A stretch of DNA of 64,000 nucleotides from Caloranaerobacter sp. TR13 (GTDB lineage: Bacteria; Bacillota; Clostridia; Tissierellales; Thermohalobacteraceae): positions 46,642 through 110,641 of the forward strand of contig NZ_JXLL01000005.1 of NCBI RefSeq assembly GCF_001316435.1. Reading direction: 5' to 3'. The notes under the pieces are model-generated. The model worked only from the letters and a program-made list of their open reading frames with translations, was not told where the DNA came from and did not search any database. The translations under genes were made by a program, and so were the position numbers. Every line of letters begins with the position of its first letter. Position 1 is the stretch's first letter. Positions 33,451 to 41,876 of this stretch are shown in pieces.

Positions 33451-34344
33451 ATGAAAAAAATATTATTAATTGTTTTAGTATTGAGTTTAACTTTTTCATT
33501 ATTAGCTTGTAGTAATGATAGTACTAGCGTTAATAATGAACAACAAATAAGTCAAGATAAATTAGTTATCGGAGTTATACCAGCTCAGAATCAAGGAAAG
33601 ATGAAAGCTGCAATGGATAAGTTGGGGAGGTATTTAAGCAATAAGTTAAATATGAATGTAGAGGTTAATGTGTATTCAGACTATAATGGAGTTGTTGAAG
33701 CTATGAATTATGGAAAGGTTGATTTAGCTTATTTCGGACCTTTAACTTATGTAATAGCTCATGAAAAAAGTAATGCAGAAGCTATAGTTACAATGCTTAT
33801 TAACGGTGAACCTTATTATTATTCGTACATAATAGTTCCAAATGATTCTCCATATAACAGTATTGAAGATCTTATAAAAGATGTTAAAAATGTAGAGTTT
33901 GCTTTTGGAGATCCTAATTCTACTTCAGGGTCTTTAATTCCAAGTATTAAGTTTAAAGAACTTGGTGTATTTAGAAGTGAAATAGACTATGATTTTAAAA
34001 ATGTAGTTTATACTGGTAGCCACGATGCAACAGCAAAAGCTATAGAAAATAAGAAAATGGATGCTGGAGCAATAGATAGTGCAATATTTGAAATAATGAA
34101 GAAAAATAATGTAATAGATGCAAGTAAATTCAAAGTTATTTGGAAGTCCAATAAGTTATTTCAATATCCTTGGGCAGTAAAAAATGGTTTTCCTGTGGAA
34201 TTAAAGGAAAAGCTTATACAAGCATTTTTAGAAATTAAGGACCAAGAAATATTAGATGTATTCGGAGCTGATGGATTTACTAGAGCTAATGATAAAGATT
34301 ATGAGCCAATAAGAAAAGCAGCAAAAGAAGCAGGAAGGATATAA
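33451..34344 (+). CDS. phnD: PhnD-type phosphate/phosphite/phosphonate-binding lipoprotein
   Basis: A 297-residue lipoprotein with signal peptide and lipobox LLAC (Cys at about residue 20). The mature domain has the PhnD hallmarks LVIGVIPAQNQ, YGKVDLAYFGPLTYV, FGDPNSTSGSLIPS and GSHDATAKAIENKKMDAGAID. It delivers its ligand to the permease and ATPase encoded next. Phosphonate, phosphite and other oxyanions are all possible. No C-P lyase or phosphite-oxidising gene is in the window. A stem-loop of a dispersed repeat overlaps its stop codon. Confidence 0.88.
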   Translation: MKKILLIVLVLSLTFSLLACSNDSTSVNNEQQISQDKLVIGVIPAQNQGKMKAAMDKLGRYLSNKLNMNVEVNVYSDYNGVVEAMNYGKVDLAYFGPLTYVIAHEKSNAEAIVTMLINGEPYYYSYIIVPNDSPYNSIEDLIKDVKNVEFAFGDPNSTSGSLIPSIKFKELGVFRSEIDYDFKNVVYTGSHDATAKAIENKKMDAGAIDSAIFEIMKKNNVIDASKFKVIWKSNKLFQYPWAVKNGFPVELKEKLIQAFLEIKDQEILDVFGADGFTRANDKDYEPIRKAAKEAGRI

Positions 34345-34393
34345 CAAAATCTTCGATTTAAATAAATTAAGGTAGATTTTGTTGAAATCCATT
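34341..34393 (+). repeat. Dispersed stem-loop repeat, copy A
   Basis: The first 30 bases are identical to 53360-53389, and a later block ending in AAATCCATT is also shared. Arms AACAAAATCT and AGATTTTGTT pair perfectly. It begins at the phnD stop codon and ends well before the permease ribosome binding site. Confidence 0.85.
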
Positions 34394-34450
34394 GTGCAAA
34401 TTATATTCAAAATTATTCACAAATGGATTATAAAAAAAGAGGGATCAAAT

Positions 34451-35218
34451 ATGAAAGTGCATTTAAATTTTAATAAGAAACATATTATAACAGTCATTAT
34501 TATGTTAGTTTTGATTTGGAGTGCAGTGGGTACAGAGTTCAACCCACTGCTTTTTAGAGATTTGGGGAATACTATCGATTTTGTTAAAAAAAGCTTCTTA
34601 AAACCTGATTGGAGTATATTACCTATAGTTATTAAAGAATCTATTACTACTATACAAATTGCAATAATGGGTACTTTTTTAGCTATAATTATTGCATTGC
34701 CATTAAGCTTTTTAGCAGCATTTAATACTACTCCTAACTTATTCTTATTTAATGTAACAAGAAGCTTTTTAAGCTTTCTTCGTTCAGTCCCTGAAATAGT
34801 TTTTGCTCTTATATTTGTACCTACAGTTAGTTTGGGACCGTTTGCAGGGGTATTAGCGCTAACTATTCACAATATAGGGGTTCTAGGCAAGATGATATCA
34901 GAGATAATTGAAGCTGCAGATATAGGACCTCAAGAAGCAGTAAAATCTACAGGTGCTGATAATTATGCTGTTATTATTTATGGTATATTACCACAAATAA
35001 TTCCTGTTATTTTATCAAATGCTTTTTATAGATTAGAAGTTAGTGTAAGATCCTCTTTGGTATTGGGGTTAGTTGGAGCAGGTGGAATTGGACAGCTTTT
35101 AAGTATTCATTTTAGGATCTTTCAATACAATAAGGTAGCAGTAGATGTAATAGTAATTATGATAATGGTAGTTATAATTGATTATTTAGGAGGATATATA
35201 AGACAAAGGGTGATATAA
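34451..35218 (+). CDS. phnE: PhnE-type ABC transporter permease
   Basis: A 255-residue membrane protein with about six helices. The binding-protein-dependent transport motif is EAVKSTGADNYAVIIYGILPQIIP. SFLRSVPEIVFALIFV and LRSSLVLGLVGAGGIGQLL are typical of PhnE. The ATG used has GAGGGA seven bases upstream; the frame is open from a TTG 72 bases earlier, but that stretch covers the dispersed repeat and has no ribosome binding site. The stop overlaps the ATPase start by one base. Confidence 0.88.
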   Translation: MKVHLNFNKKHIITVIIMLVLIWSAVGTEFNPLLFRDLGNTIDFVKKSFLKPDWSILPIVIKESITTIQIAIMGTFLAIIIALPLSFLAAFNTTPNLFLFNVTRSFLSFLRSVPEIVFALIFVPTVSLGPFAGVLALTIHNIGVLGKMISEIIEAADIGPQEAVKSTGADNYAVIIYGILPQIIPVILSNAFYRLEVSVRSSLVLGLVGAGGIGQLLSIHFRIFQYNKVAVDVIVIMIMVVIIDYLGGYIRQRVI

Positions 35219-35964
35219 TGCAGTTAGAAATAAAAGATTTGTATAAAAGGTATGATACTAGTAAAGATTATGCTTTAAAAGGTATATCTTTATCGATTGA
35301 AAAAGGTGAATTTATTAGCGTACTTGGACTAAGTGGGTCGGGTAAATCTACATTAATTAGATGTATTAATCGTCTAATAGAACCTACTTTAGGAAATATT
35401 TTTTTTAATGGAGAAGATATACTTGAGTTTAATAAAGGAAAGTTAAAAAAATATAGGCAAAGGGTAGGAATGATATTTCAAAATTATAATCTAATAGATA
35501 GATTAGATGTAATAACTAATGTATTAGTTGGAAGATTTGGATATAAGTCATTTATTGAAATTTTAGGCAAGAAATTTGATGAAAAAGAAATAGAAATGGC
35601 AAAAATAGCATTGAAAACAGTAGAATTAGAAAAATATATGAGTGTAAAAGTTAGGGATTTAAGTGGTGGGCAGCAACAGAGAGTAGGTATAGCAAGAGCA
35701 TTAGTTCAAGAACCTGACATAATATTGGGAGATGAGCCTGTTTCTAGTTTAGATCCAATAACTTCTGTATTTGTAATGGAGTTATTAAAAAAGATTAACA
35801 AAGAAAAAAATATTACGATGATTATAAACCTTCATAGTATTGAGTTGGCAAAAAGATTTTCAACACGAATAATTGGTATAAATAAAGGTAAGATAGTATT
35901 TGATGGGCCTCCAAATCAATTAGATGAAGAAAGGATAAAATGTATATATCTTAAGGAAGCTTAA
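35218..35964 (+). CDS. phnC: PhnC-type ABC transporter ATP-binding protein
   Basis: A 248-residue ABC ATPase. Walker A GLSGSGKST, Q-loop IFQNYNLIDRLDV, signature LSGGQQQRVGIARAL, Walker B IILGDEPVSSLDP and H-loop NLHSIELA all match PhnC. The order phnD-phnE-phnC differs from the more usual phnC-phnD-phnE order. No terminator is obvious between its stop and the following regulator gene 118 bases downstream. Confidence 0.9.
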   Translation: MQLEIKDLYKRYDTSKDYALKGISLSIEKGEFISVLGLSGSGKSTLIRCINRLIEPTLGNIFFNGEDILEFNKGKLKKYRQRVGMIFQNYNLIDRLDVITNVLVGRFGYKSFIEILGKKFDEKEIEMAKIALKTVELEKYMSVKVRDLSGGQQQRVGIARALVQEPDIILGDEPVSSLDPITSVFVMELLKKINKEKNITMIINLHSIELAKRFSTRIIGINKGKIVFDGPPNQLDEERIKCIYLKEA

Positions 35965-36082
35965 AAATTATTTATATTAAGTTGTATTAAAGTGTTTATA
36001 TAATGTATGATATAGTTAAGTATATTGCAAATAATTTGAATCATGTATACTTGCTTTTATTTCAAAAAAGTAGGTGAATATA

Positions 36083-37432
36083 GTGAATAAAAGAATCCTT
36101 ATAGCTGATGATGAAAAAAATATGATATGGGCCCTTAAGAGAGCATTAAGTAAAGAAGGATACGATATTATAACGGCAGAAAATGGTAGGAAAGCAGTTG
36201 AAGTTTTTATAGAAAAAGAGCCTAGTTTAGTGTTGCTTGATTTAAAAATGCCAGAAATGGATGGTATTGAAGCTTTAAGGAGAATTAAAGAATATAATTC
36301 CAAAATACCAGTTATTATTCTAACTGCTCATGGTACTACACAAACGGCAGTAGAAGCTATGAAAATAGGAGCATTAGACTATATATCAAAGCCTTTTGAT
36401 ATAGATGAGCTGAAAATAGTAATTAAAAAGGCACTTGACTATAAAAATTTAAATGATGAAGTTAATTATTTGAAAGAAAAAATAAAGGAAAATACAGGCA
36501 CGATAATATATAAGAGTAGTAAAATGGAAGCAGTGTTAGATATAGTGCATAAAGTTGCTCCGACTGATGCCACAGTTTTAATATTAGGTGAGAGTGGTAC
36601 AGGCAAAGAATTGATAGCAAATGCAATTCATGAGTATAGTAAAAGAAAAAATGGTCCATTTATAAAAATAAATTGTGCAGCATTGCCAGAAAGTTTATTA
36701 GAAAGTGAATTATTCGGTTATGAAAAGGGAGCTTTTACTGGAGCTACATCTCGTAAGCTAGGAAAATTTGATAGGGCACAGGGAGGAACAATATTTTTAG
36801 ATGAAATAGGTGAGATAAGCCCTGCTATGCAAGTGAAGTTATTAAGAGTTTTACAAGAAAAAGAATTTGAAAGAGTTGGAGGAGCACAGACTATTAAGAT
36901 TGATACTAGGATTATAGCTGCAACTAATAGAGATTTAAGGAAAATGGTTGAAGAGAATAAATTTAGAGAAGATTTGTATTATAGGCTAAATGTTATACCT
37001 CTTTATATACCTCCTTTAAGAGACAGAAAAGAAGATATACCAGTACTTATAGATTATTTTATAGAAAAGTATTCACGCCAAATGGGTAAACGCAAAATGA
37101 GAATAAGTAAGAAAGTCTTAGATAAATTTATACAATATGATTGGAAGGGAAATATTAGAGAATTGCAAAATGTAATAGAGAGATGTGTAATTCTTTCATC
37201 AGGAGAAGAAATAGAAGAAAATATACTACCTGATGAGATAAAGCGAAGAGAAAATTTTGCTGATACTTATTTTAGTTTACCTGATGAAGGGATTTCATTA
37301 GAAGAAGTTGAAAGGAGTTTAATATTACAAGCGTTAGAAAAAACAAATTTCAATCAAACAAAAGCAGCAAAATTATTAGGTATTACTAGACATACATTAT
37401 TATACAGAATGGAGAAATATAATTTAAAATGA
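36083..37432 (+). CDS. Sigma-54-dependent response regulator, NtrC/AtoC type
   Basis: A 449-residue activator. The receiver domain (1-118) has DD at 9-10, phosphoacceptor Asp53 (LLDLKMP) and Lys103. The AAA+ domain has Walker A GESGTGKE at 169-176 and the sigma-54 contact loop GAFTGA at 216-221. A FIS-type helix-turn-helix ends the protein (NFNQTKAAKLLGITRHTLLYRM). The GTG used follows AGGTGA; an earlier GTG overlaps it. No kinase is adjacent; an NtrB-like kinase lies at 49812-51227. A sigma-54 promoter lies 140 bases past its stop. Confidence 0.92.
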   Translation: MNKRILIADDEKNMIWALKRALSKEGYDIITAENGRKAVEVFIEKEPSLVLLDLKMPEMDGIEALRRIKEYNSKIPVIILTAHGTTQTAVEAMKIGALDYISKPFDIDELKIVIKKALDYKNLNDEVNYLKEKIKENTGTIIYKSSKMEAVLDIVHKVAPTDATVLILGESGTGKELIANAIHEYSKRKNGPFIKINCAALPESLLESELFGYEKGAFTGATSRKLGKFDRAQGGTIFLDEIGEISPAMQVKLLRVLQEKEFERVGGAQTIKIDTRIIAATNRDLRKMVEENKFREDLYYRLNVIPLYIPPLRDRKEDIPVLIDYFIEKYSRQMGKRKMRISKKVLDKFIQYDWKGNIRELQNVIERCVILSSGEEIEENILPDEIKRRENFADTYFSLPDEGISLEEVERSLILQALEKTNFNQTKAAKLLGITRHTLLYRMEKYNLK

Positions 37433-37439
37433 TAAATTT

Positions 37440-37468
37440 AACCTCGCTCTTTATGAGCGAGGATTTTT
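37440..37468 (+). terminator. Terminator of the sigma-54 activator gene
   Basis: CCTCGCTC and GAGCGAGG form an 8-bp stem around TTTAT, followed by five T residues. Confidence 0.88.
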
Positions 37469-37491
37469 GCTAGTGTTAGAGATTATGTATT

Positions 37492-37559
37492 ATATCACAC
37501 ACGTTAAAAATGCATTTTGTAGGATATAATACAATTAAATAAATAAATGTGTGTAATAT
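37492..37559 (+). promoter_or_regulatory. Candidate upstream activator sites for the sigma-54 promoter
   Basis: ATATCACACAC (37492-37502) and GTGTGTAATAT (37549-37559) are inverted relatives with one mismatch, lying 16 to 80 bases upstream of the -24 element. They could be enhancer half-sites for the activator encoded next door. Confidence 0.4.
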
Positions 37560-37572
37560 TCAATTAAATAAT

Positions 37573-37590
37573 TTGGCACGTTATTTGCGT
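37573..37590 (+). promoter_or_regulatory. Sigma-54 (-24/-12) promoter
   Basis: TTGGCACG followed by TTATTTGCG places GG and GC exactly ten bases apart (GG at 37575, GC at 37587), agreeing with the consensus TGGCACG-N4-TTGCW. The next gene, a 40-residue peptide, starts 40 bases later. Confidence 0.85.
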
Positions 37591-37629
37591 AAAATTATAA
37601 ATATAAAATATATGTGAGGAGGAGAAACC

Positions 37630-37752
37630 ATGAAAAAGTGGTTTGAAAGACTATTAAAAAAAATTGAAGAGGCAAATAAAAAGAATTTCGGAACTGGAAG
37701 AATGGACTGCTGTGAATTAAATAAAAAAGATAATAATGTAAGGAAAAAATAA
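37630..37752 (+). CDS. 40-residue Cys-Cys peptide, LDCC-motif-like putative metal-binding protein
   Basis: A short Lys-rich peptide beginning MKKWFERLLKKIEEANK, an amphipathic helix, then FGTGRMDCCELNKK with two adjacent cysteines. It resembles the small clostridial proteins annotated as LDCC-motif putative metal-binding proteins (recognised from memory). GAGGAGGAG lies seven bases before the ATG, and a perfect terminator follows. A sigma-54 promoter and the activator gene lie directly upstream, so this peptide is the most likely target of the activator. Its function is unknown. Confidence 0.75.
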   Translation: MKKWFERLLKKIEEANKKNFGTGRMDCCELNKKDNNVRKK

Positions 37753-37768
37753 TATCTAACTACCAAAG

Positions 37769-37804
37769 AAAAAAGTGACATCAATAACTAGATGTCACTT
37801 TTTT
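37769..37804. terminator. Terminator after the Cys-Cys peptide gene
   Basis: AAAAGTGACATC pairs with GATGTCACTTTT around AATAACTA. A and T tracts on both sides allow use by the convergent membrane-protein gene as well. Confidence 0.88.
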
Positions 37805-37814
37805 AAGCTTTATT

Positions 37815-38267
37815 TTAAAAAGAAGATTTTCTTTCAAGGTATCGTATAATAATTTTACTTATTAAAAAGGTTAAAGGGAATAATATTAAAAGCTGAATGA
37901 CAGGTACTAAACCTATGTTTGTGTTTGGGAATAGTGGCATTTTGCTACTATAACTCCATCTTCCTGTATACAGCGCACTGATTTCAAAGTAAAAGCTTAA
38001 AAATAAAGCATATAACCCAATGATAATAAATTCTTTAAAATTCCACTTCTTAATTATCCAATTAATATCATGATTTACTAACACTAATAATCCATACAAT
38101 ATTAATGTCATAACTATGTCACCAAAAGTTGCACTTGACATTAATCTAGTGTGGTTACCATAATCAGTTACAGTATAAAAAATTCCACATTGCCAATATT
38201 CCCAAGCATATTGGAATAAAAAAGAAATAATCGTTACAACAATGATATTTCGAATAAGCTTTTTCAT
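37815..38267 (-). CDS. Membrane protein of unknown function
   Basis: A 150-residue protein with four predicted membrane helices (about residues 5-22, 50-68, 80-97 and 122-143). Between the first two lies an aromatic-rich loop (YAWEYWQCGIFYTVTDYG), and before the last lies YTGRWSYSSKMPLFP. The Trp/Tyr-rich conserved-looking segments suggest a real family, but I cannot name it. The ATG follows AGGAGGTTAC. It is transcribed divergently from pspA and convergently with the Cys-Cys peptide gene. Confidence 0.7.
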   Translation of the reverse strand: MKKLIRNIIVVTIISFLFQYAWEYWQCGIFYTVTDYGNHTRLMSSATFGDIVMTLILYGLLVLVNHDINWIIKKWNFKEFIIIGLYALFLSFYFEISALYTGRWSYSSKMPLFPNTNIGLVPVIQLLILFPLTFLISKIIIRYLERKSSF

Positions 38268-38445
38268 AGAGTAACCTCCTTTAGATTATTTATAAAATTA
38301 TTATATATTAATAAACCAATAAAAGGAAGATAGATTTGCTGATTGATTATAAAAAACAAAAAACTAAAATAATATTAATTTCATAATTTCTTCACAAATG
38401 AGTTATATAATGAACATAACAAGAGATAGAAAGGGAGGATGCTCA

Positions 38446-39153
38446 ATGGATATATTTACAAGATTAAAATCAATTTTTAATGCAAAAGCTAATGCATTAT
38501 TAGATGAAATAGAGAATCCAGAAGAAGCACTAGAGTTTTCACTTAAAGAAATGAGAGAGCAAATTAAAAAAATTAAAAAGTCACTTTTAGAGGTTACAAC
38601 AATTAAAAAGAAGCTAGAGAGTGAACTTGAAGACATAAACGGTAAAATAAAACTAGCAGATGAGCAAGCTGAATTATCAATATCATTAGGACGTGAGGAT
38701 TTAGCAAAAGCCGCATTAGAGAAGAAACAAGATTTAATAGAACAAAAGAATAAAATAACATTAGATATACAACAGATACAGGAAAAACTAAGACTAATTA
38801 GACAAAATAAAGAACAACTAGAAACAAGTGTTAAACAATTAGAAATTAAAAAAGAAGAGCTAATTGCAATGAATCGTGCAGCAGATGCACAAATAACAGT
38901 TAAGGAAATAATTACAGGAATATCTACAGATATGACAGAAATTAATGAGCGAATAACAAGAGCAGAAAATAAAATTCGAGAAAAAAATGCAAAAGTAGCT
39001 GCAATGAATGAACTTATTGAAATAGAAAACCTTGATGGATTAGATAAGCTAGACAATTTAGAAGAAGAATTAAATAAAGTTCAAAGAGATGAGAAAATAA
39101 AACAAGAATTAGAAAATTTAAAACTAAGGTTAAAAAAAGGAGATGTTGAATAA
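38446..39153 (+). CDS. pspA: PspA/IM30 family protein
   Basis: A 235-residue coiled-coil protein. The amphipathic N-terminus MDIFTRLKSIFNAKANALLDEIENPEEAL is the membrane-binding helix of PspA/Vipp1. The rest is nearly continuous heptad-rich helix to residue 225. PspA-type proteins stabilise damaged membranes. The ATG follows GGGAGG; an in-phase ATG 48 bases earlier has no ribosome binding site. It overlaps the next gene's start by one base, and the whole series to 41098 appears to be one envelope-stress transcript. Confidence 0.9.
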   Translation: MDIFTRLKSIFNAKANALLDEIENPEEALEFSLKEMREQIKKIKKSLLEVTTIKKKLESELEDINGKIKLADEQAELSISLGREDLAKAALEKKQDLIEQKNKITLDIQQIQEKLRLIRQNKEQLETSVKQLEIKKEELIAMNRAADAQITVKEIITGISTDMTEINERITRAENKIREKNAKVAAMNELIEIENLDGLDKLDNLEEELNKVQRDEKIKQELENLKLRLKKGDVE

Positions 39154-39809
39154 TGGGTTGCGGTGGACATAGAGGATTATTTAGAGCATTTGATTATTAT
39201 GAACATTCAAGAAGATATAGCACATGTAATCCAGATAGTCACAATCACTATAGACAAGACGATACAGATGAAAAATTGATGGTTTTAAAGAAAATGTATG
39301 CAGAAGGTCTTATTGATGATAATGAATACAGTATATATAAACAAAGAATATATAATATGACTATAACTTTTGATGAGTTAGTAAATATACGCATAAAAAG
39401 AATGAATTCTGAAAATAGAGAAACAGATGAAACTGTTAATAATATTAACCAACAAAAAAATAAATACAAATACAAGATAGATAAATTAAAAGAATCTAAA
39501 GAAAAAATACAAAATGTCCAGAAAAAATTATCGTTAAGATTAGAAGAATTAAAAAAAGAAAAAGAAAGAGTAGAAGCTTTAGCAGAAACAGTGGTTAAAT
39601 CAAGTGAAGATACTGCTGAGGAATATATTCGTATAAAACTAAATATTGAAGAAAATATACAGAGCTTAGAAAAACGAAAAGATGAGTTACAAAAGGAATT
39701 AGATGAAATTGATAATATGATTAAAACTTTAGAAACAAAAGAATTAGAGTTAGAAGCATTAAAATTAAAAGATGAAATATTAAATATAAAAATGGATTTA
39801 AACAAGTGA
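39153..39809 (+). CDS. Coiled-coil protein with SHOCT-like segment, PspA partner
   Basis: A 218-residue protein. Residues 1-35 are Gly/His/Cys/Tyr-rich (MGCGGHRGLF), perhaps metal-binding. Residues 38-68 resemble a SHOCT module (MVLKKMYAEGLIDDNEYSIYKQRI). From about 85 to the end it is a long charged coiled coil. The start overlaps the pspA stop, so coupled translation and a complex with PspA are likely (inference). No enzymatic motif is visible. The family was not recognised as a whole. Confidence 0.7.
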   Translation: MGCGGHRGLFRAFDYYEHSRRYSTCNPDSHNHYRQDDTDEKLMVLKKMYAEGLIDDNEYSIYKQRIYNMTITFDELVNIRIKRMNSENRETDETVNNINQQKNKYKYKIDKLKESKEKIQNVQKKLSLRLEELKKEKERVEALAETVVKSSEDTAEEYIRIKLNIEENIQSLEKRKDELQKELDEIDNMIKTLETKELELEALKLKDEILNIKMDLNK

Positions 39810-39825
39810 AAAGGAGGTATTTAAT

Positions 39826-40632
39826 ATGAGAGTAAATAAAAAAATTACTTGGTCTTTGATTTCAATATTAATAATAACACTAGCAGCTGGGGCAATAGCT
39901 TTAGCAGATGCATGGCAATATTCAATGTTTAAAGGAGCAATGAATGGGTATAGATATAATACCGTTAACGGGTATATGTGGAATAATGGATATAATGGTA
40001 TGTCAGGCATGATGAATATGATGGGTGCACCAAGAATGATGGCGATGCCAAATGTTTTTTCAAATAATATAGATAATATGAATGAGAAGATGCCATTAGA
40101 TGAAATTAAGAAAAATATAAATAATTATTTAAAGAGCTATGACAAAAATTTAGAGATAGGTGACATATTTGTATTTACAGATACAGAATATTATGTATCT
40201 GTAGAAGAAAAGGATACAGGAAAAGGTGCTATGGAATTGTTAGTTAACCCATATACAGGATATATATATCCTGAACCAGGACCAAATATGATGTGGAATG
40301 AAAAATATGGCATGCATGCTCAGTTTGGTTTTGGAATGATGGGATCTGGAATGTGGAACTATAGTAATAGAAATTTTAATATGCAAAATATAAAAAAGAT
40401 TGATAGAAACAGAGCTATAAAAATAGCAGATGAATATGTAAAAAGTTTTATGAATAAAGATTTTTCTGTAGCAAATGAAGGACATGAATTTTATGGATAT
40501 TATACATTCCATGTTAATAAAGATAATCAAACTGTAGGTATGTTAAGTGTAAACTATTATACAGGCGATGTATGGTATCATACATGGCATGGACAATTGG
40601 ATAAAATAATATCAGTACATGAAGAAAAATAG
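39826..40632 (+). CDS. Exported Met-rich protein with PepSY-like repeats
   Basis: A 268-residue secreted or membrane-anchored protein with an N-terminal hydrophobic signal (residues 7-28). A Met/Asn/Tyr-rich segment follows (residues 50-80, e.g. MSGMMNMMGAPRMMAMP), like Cu(I)/Ag(I)-binding methionine clusters. Two PepSY-type alpha/beta units follow, one ending ELLVNPYTGYIYPEPGP and the other SVNYYTGDVWYHTWHG. It likely buffers copper outside the membrane, given the Met-rich sensor kinase and CopA downstream (inference). AAAAGGAGG lies before the ATG. Confidence 0.72.
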   Translation: MRVNKKITWSLISILIITLAAGAIALADAWQYSMFKGAMNGYRYNTVNGYMWNNGYNGMSGMMNMMGAPRMMAMPNVFSNNIDNMNEKMPLDEIKKNINNYLKSYDKNLEIGDIFVFTDTEYYVSVEEKDTGKGAMELLVNPYTGYIYPEPGPNMMWNEKYGMHAQFGFGMMGSGMWNYSNRNFNMQNIKKIDRNRAIKIADEYVKSFMNKDFSVANEGHEFYGYYTFHVNKDNQTVGMLSVNYYTGDVWYHTWHGQLDKIISVHEEK

Positions 40633-40643
40633 GAGGGATGACT

Positions 40644-40856
40644 ATGATGATGGGTTTTGGAATGATGGGTGGAGGAATATTAGGTCTACTTTTATTAGGT
40701 ATAGCTATATATTTCATATTTAGATATGCAAATGAAAGAAAGTACTATGGAAACCGTGATAAAAGCGATGCATTAGAGATACTAAAAGAACGATATGCAA
40801 AAGGCGAAATTACAGAAGAGGAATATGAAAGAAAGAAGAAAATGTTAAATGATTAA
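40644..40856 (+). CDS. Small SHOCT-domain membrane protein
   Basis: A 70-residue protein: a Met/Gly-rich start (MMMGFGMMGGG), one membrane helix (about 10-28) and a C-terminal SHOCT module (ALEILKERYAKGEITEEEYERKKKML). SHOCT modules are short helical pairs found at protein ends, often in membrane-associated proteins. The ATG is six bases after AGGAGGG; another ATG directly abuts that site. It is followed by a second protein of the same layout, suggesting tandem duplication. Confidence 0.82.
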   Translation: MMMGFGMMGGGILGLLLLGIAIYFIFRYANERKYYGNRDKSDALEILKERYAKGEITEEEYERKKKMLND

Positions 40857-40870
40857 TAGGAGGGATTTAT

Positions 40871-41098
40871 ATGTGGCATATGTATGGATATAGTAATGCA
40901 TGGTATTGGATGCTAGGCATGAGCTTAATAAAAATATTAGTTGTTGTAGGTATTACTATATTGTTTATAAAATTAATTAATAGAGAGCATAGTTATAGAA
41001 GCTCAAGTAAAGCTTTAGAGATATTAAAAGAGAAATATGTAAATGGCGAAATTAGTGAAGAAGAATATAAACATAAAAAGAAAATCTTAAAATCTTAA
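40871..41098 (+). CDS. Second small SHOCT-domain membrane protein
   Basis: A 75-residue paralogue-like neighbour of the preceding gene: a Trp/Tyr/Met-rich start (MWHMYGYSNAWYWMLGM), one membrane helix (about 18-36) and the SHOCT module ALEILKEKYVNGEISEEEYKHKKKIL. TAGGAGGG lies before the ATG. It ends the pspA-led series; a hairpin follows. Confidence 0.82.
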   Translation: MWHMYGYSNAWYWMLGMSLIKILVVVGITILFIKLINREHSYRSSSKALEILKEKYVNGEISEEEYKHKKKILKS

Positions 41099-41104
41099 TT
41101 AATA

Positions 41105-41138
41105 TAATGTCCAGTATTGGAAGATACTGGACATTATA
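41105..41138 (+). terminator. Hairpin after the SHOCT genes
   Basis: ATGTCCAGTAT and ATACTGGACAT pair around TGGAAG (11 bp). The following tract is TATAGTGTTC, so termination may be inefficient and the response-regulator gene could be read through. Confidence 0.6.
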
Positions 41139-41181
41139 GTGTTCTTGTATAGAGAATAAGGTTAATTGTAGAGGTGTTATT

Positions 41182-41874
41182 ATGGATTCATTCAAAAAAA
41201 ATATTCTGTTAGTTGATGATGAGGAACAAATAATAAATGTTGTAAAAGCTTATTTACAAAAAGAAGGGTATAATGTATTTACTGCATATAATGGAAAAGA
41301 GGCTTTAGACGTATTTAATAAAGAAGCAATAGATTTTATAGTACTTGATTTAATGTTACCTGATTTACCTGGCGAAGAAGTTTGTAAACAAATAAGAATC
41401 AAGTCAGAAGTACCAATACTTATGTTGACTGCCAAAGTTGATGAAATGGATAGAATAAACGGATTAGATATAGGTGCAGATGATTATATGATAAAACCAT
41501 TCAGTCCAAAAGAGCTTGTAGCACGGGTAAGAGCGATATTTAGAAGAATTAGTAACGAGTTTATAAAAGCTGATGTAATTGAGTTTAATAATGGAGATTT
41601 AGTAATTGACATTAATAAAATGGAAGTTAAAAAACGTGGAAAACTAATAAAATTGACACCAAAAGAATTTAAGCTATTGACAGTGTTAGCTAAGAATCTT
41701 GGAAAAGTATTTACTAGGGAAGAACTTATAGATAAAGTATTGGGATACGATTATGATGGATATGATAGAACTATTGATGCACATATAAAAAATCTTAGAC
41801 ACAAAATAGAGGATGAAGAAAATAAATATATAATAACAGTGTATGGAGTTGGATATAAATTTTTGGAGGATTAA
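41182..41874 (+). CDS. OmpR/PhoB-family response regulator
   Basis: A 230-residue regulator. The receiver domain (1-120) has DDEE near residue 12, phosphoacceptor Asp in IVLDLMLPDLPG and Lys in IKPFSP. The winged-helix DNA-binding domain (about 130-228) has LTPKEFKLL, VFTREELIDKVLGYDY and RTIDAHIKNLRHKIE. It is two bases upstream of its kinase gene. The cognate sensor has a Met-rich loop, so copper or silver stress genes on either side are plausible targets (inference). Confidence 0.92.
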   Translation: MDSFKKNILLVDDEEQIINVVKAYLQKEGYNVFTAYNGKEALDVFNKEAIDFIVLDLMLPDLPGEEVCKQIRIKSEVPILMLTAKVDEMDRINGLDIGADDYMIKPFSPKELVARVRAIFRRISNEFIKADVIEFNNGDLVIDINKMEVKKRGKLIKLTPKEFKLLTVLAKNLGKVFTREELIDKVLGYDYDGYDRTIDAHIKNLRHKIEDEENKYIITVYGVGYKFLED

Positions 41875-41876
41875 AA

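Noticed and set aside
34379..34450. Longer PhnE starting at TTG
   Set aside because: The added residues encode part of the dispersed repeat; a good ribosome binding site precedes the ATG at 34451.
38403..39056. 217-codon minus-strand frame opposite pspA
   Set aside because: Ser/Phe-rich translation typical of the antisense of a coiled-coil gene; pspA on the plus strand is clear.
39248..39805. 185-codon minus-strand frame opposite the coiled-coil gene
   Set aside because: Low-complexity Ser/Phe/Asn antisense shadow without ribosome binding site or motif.
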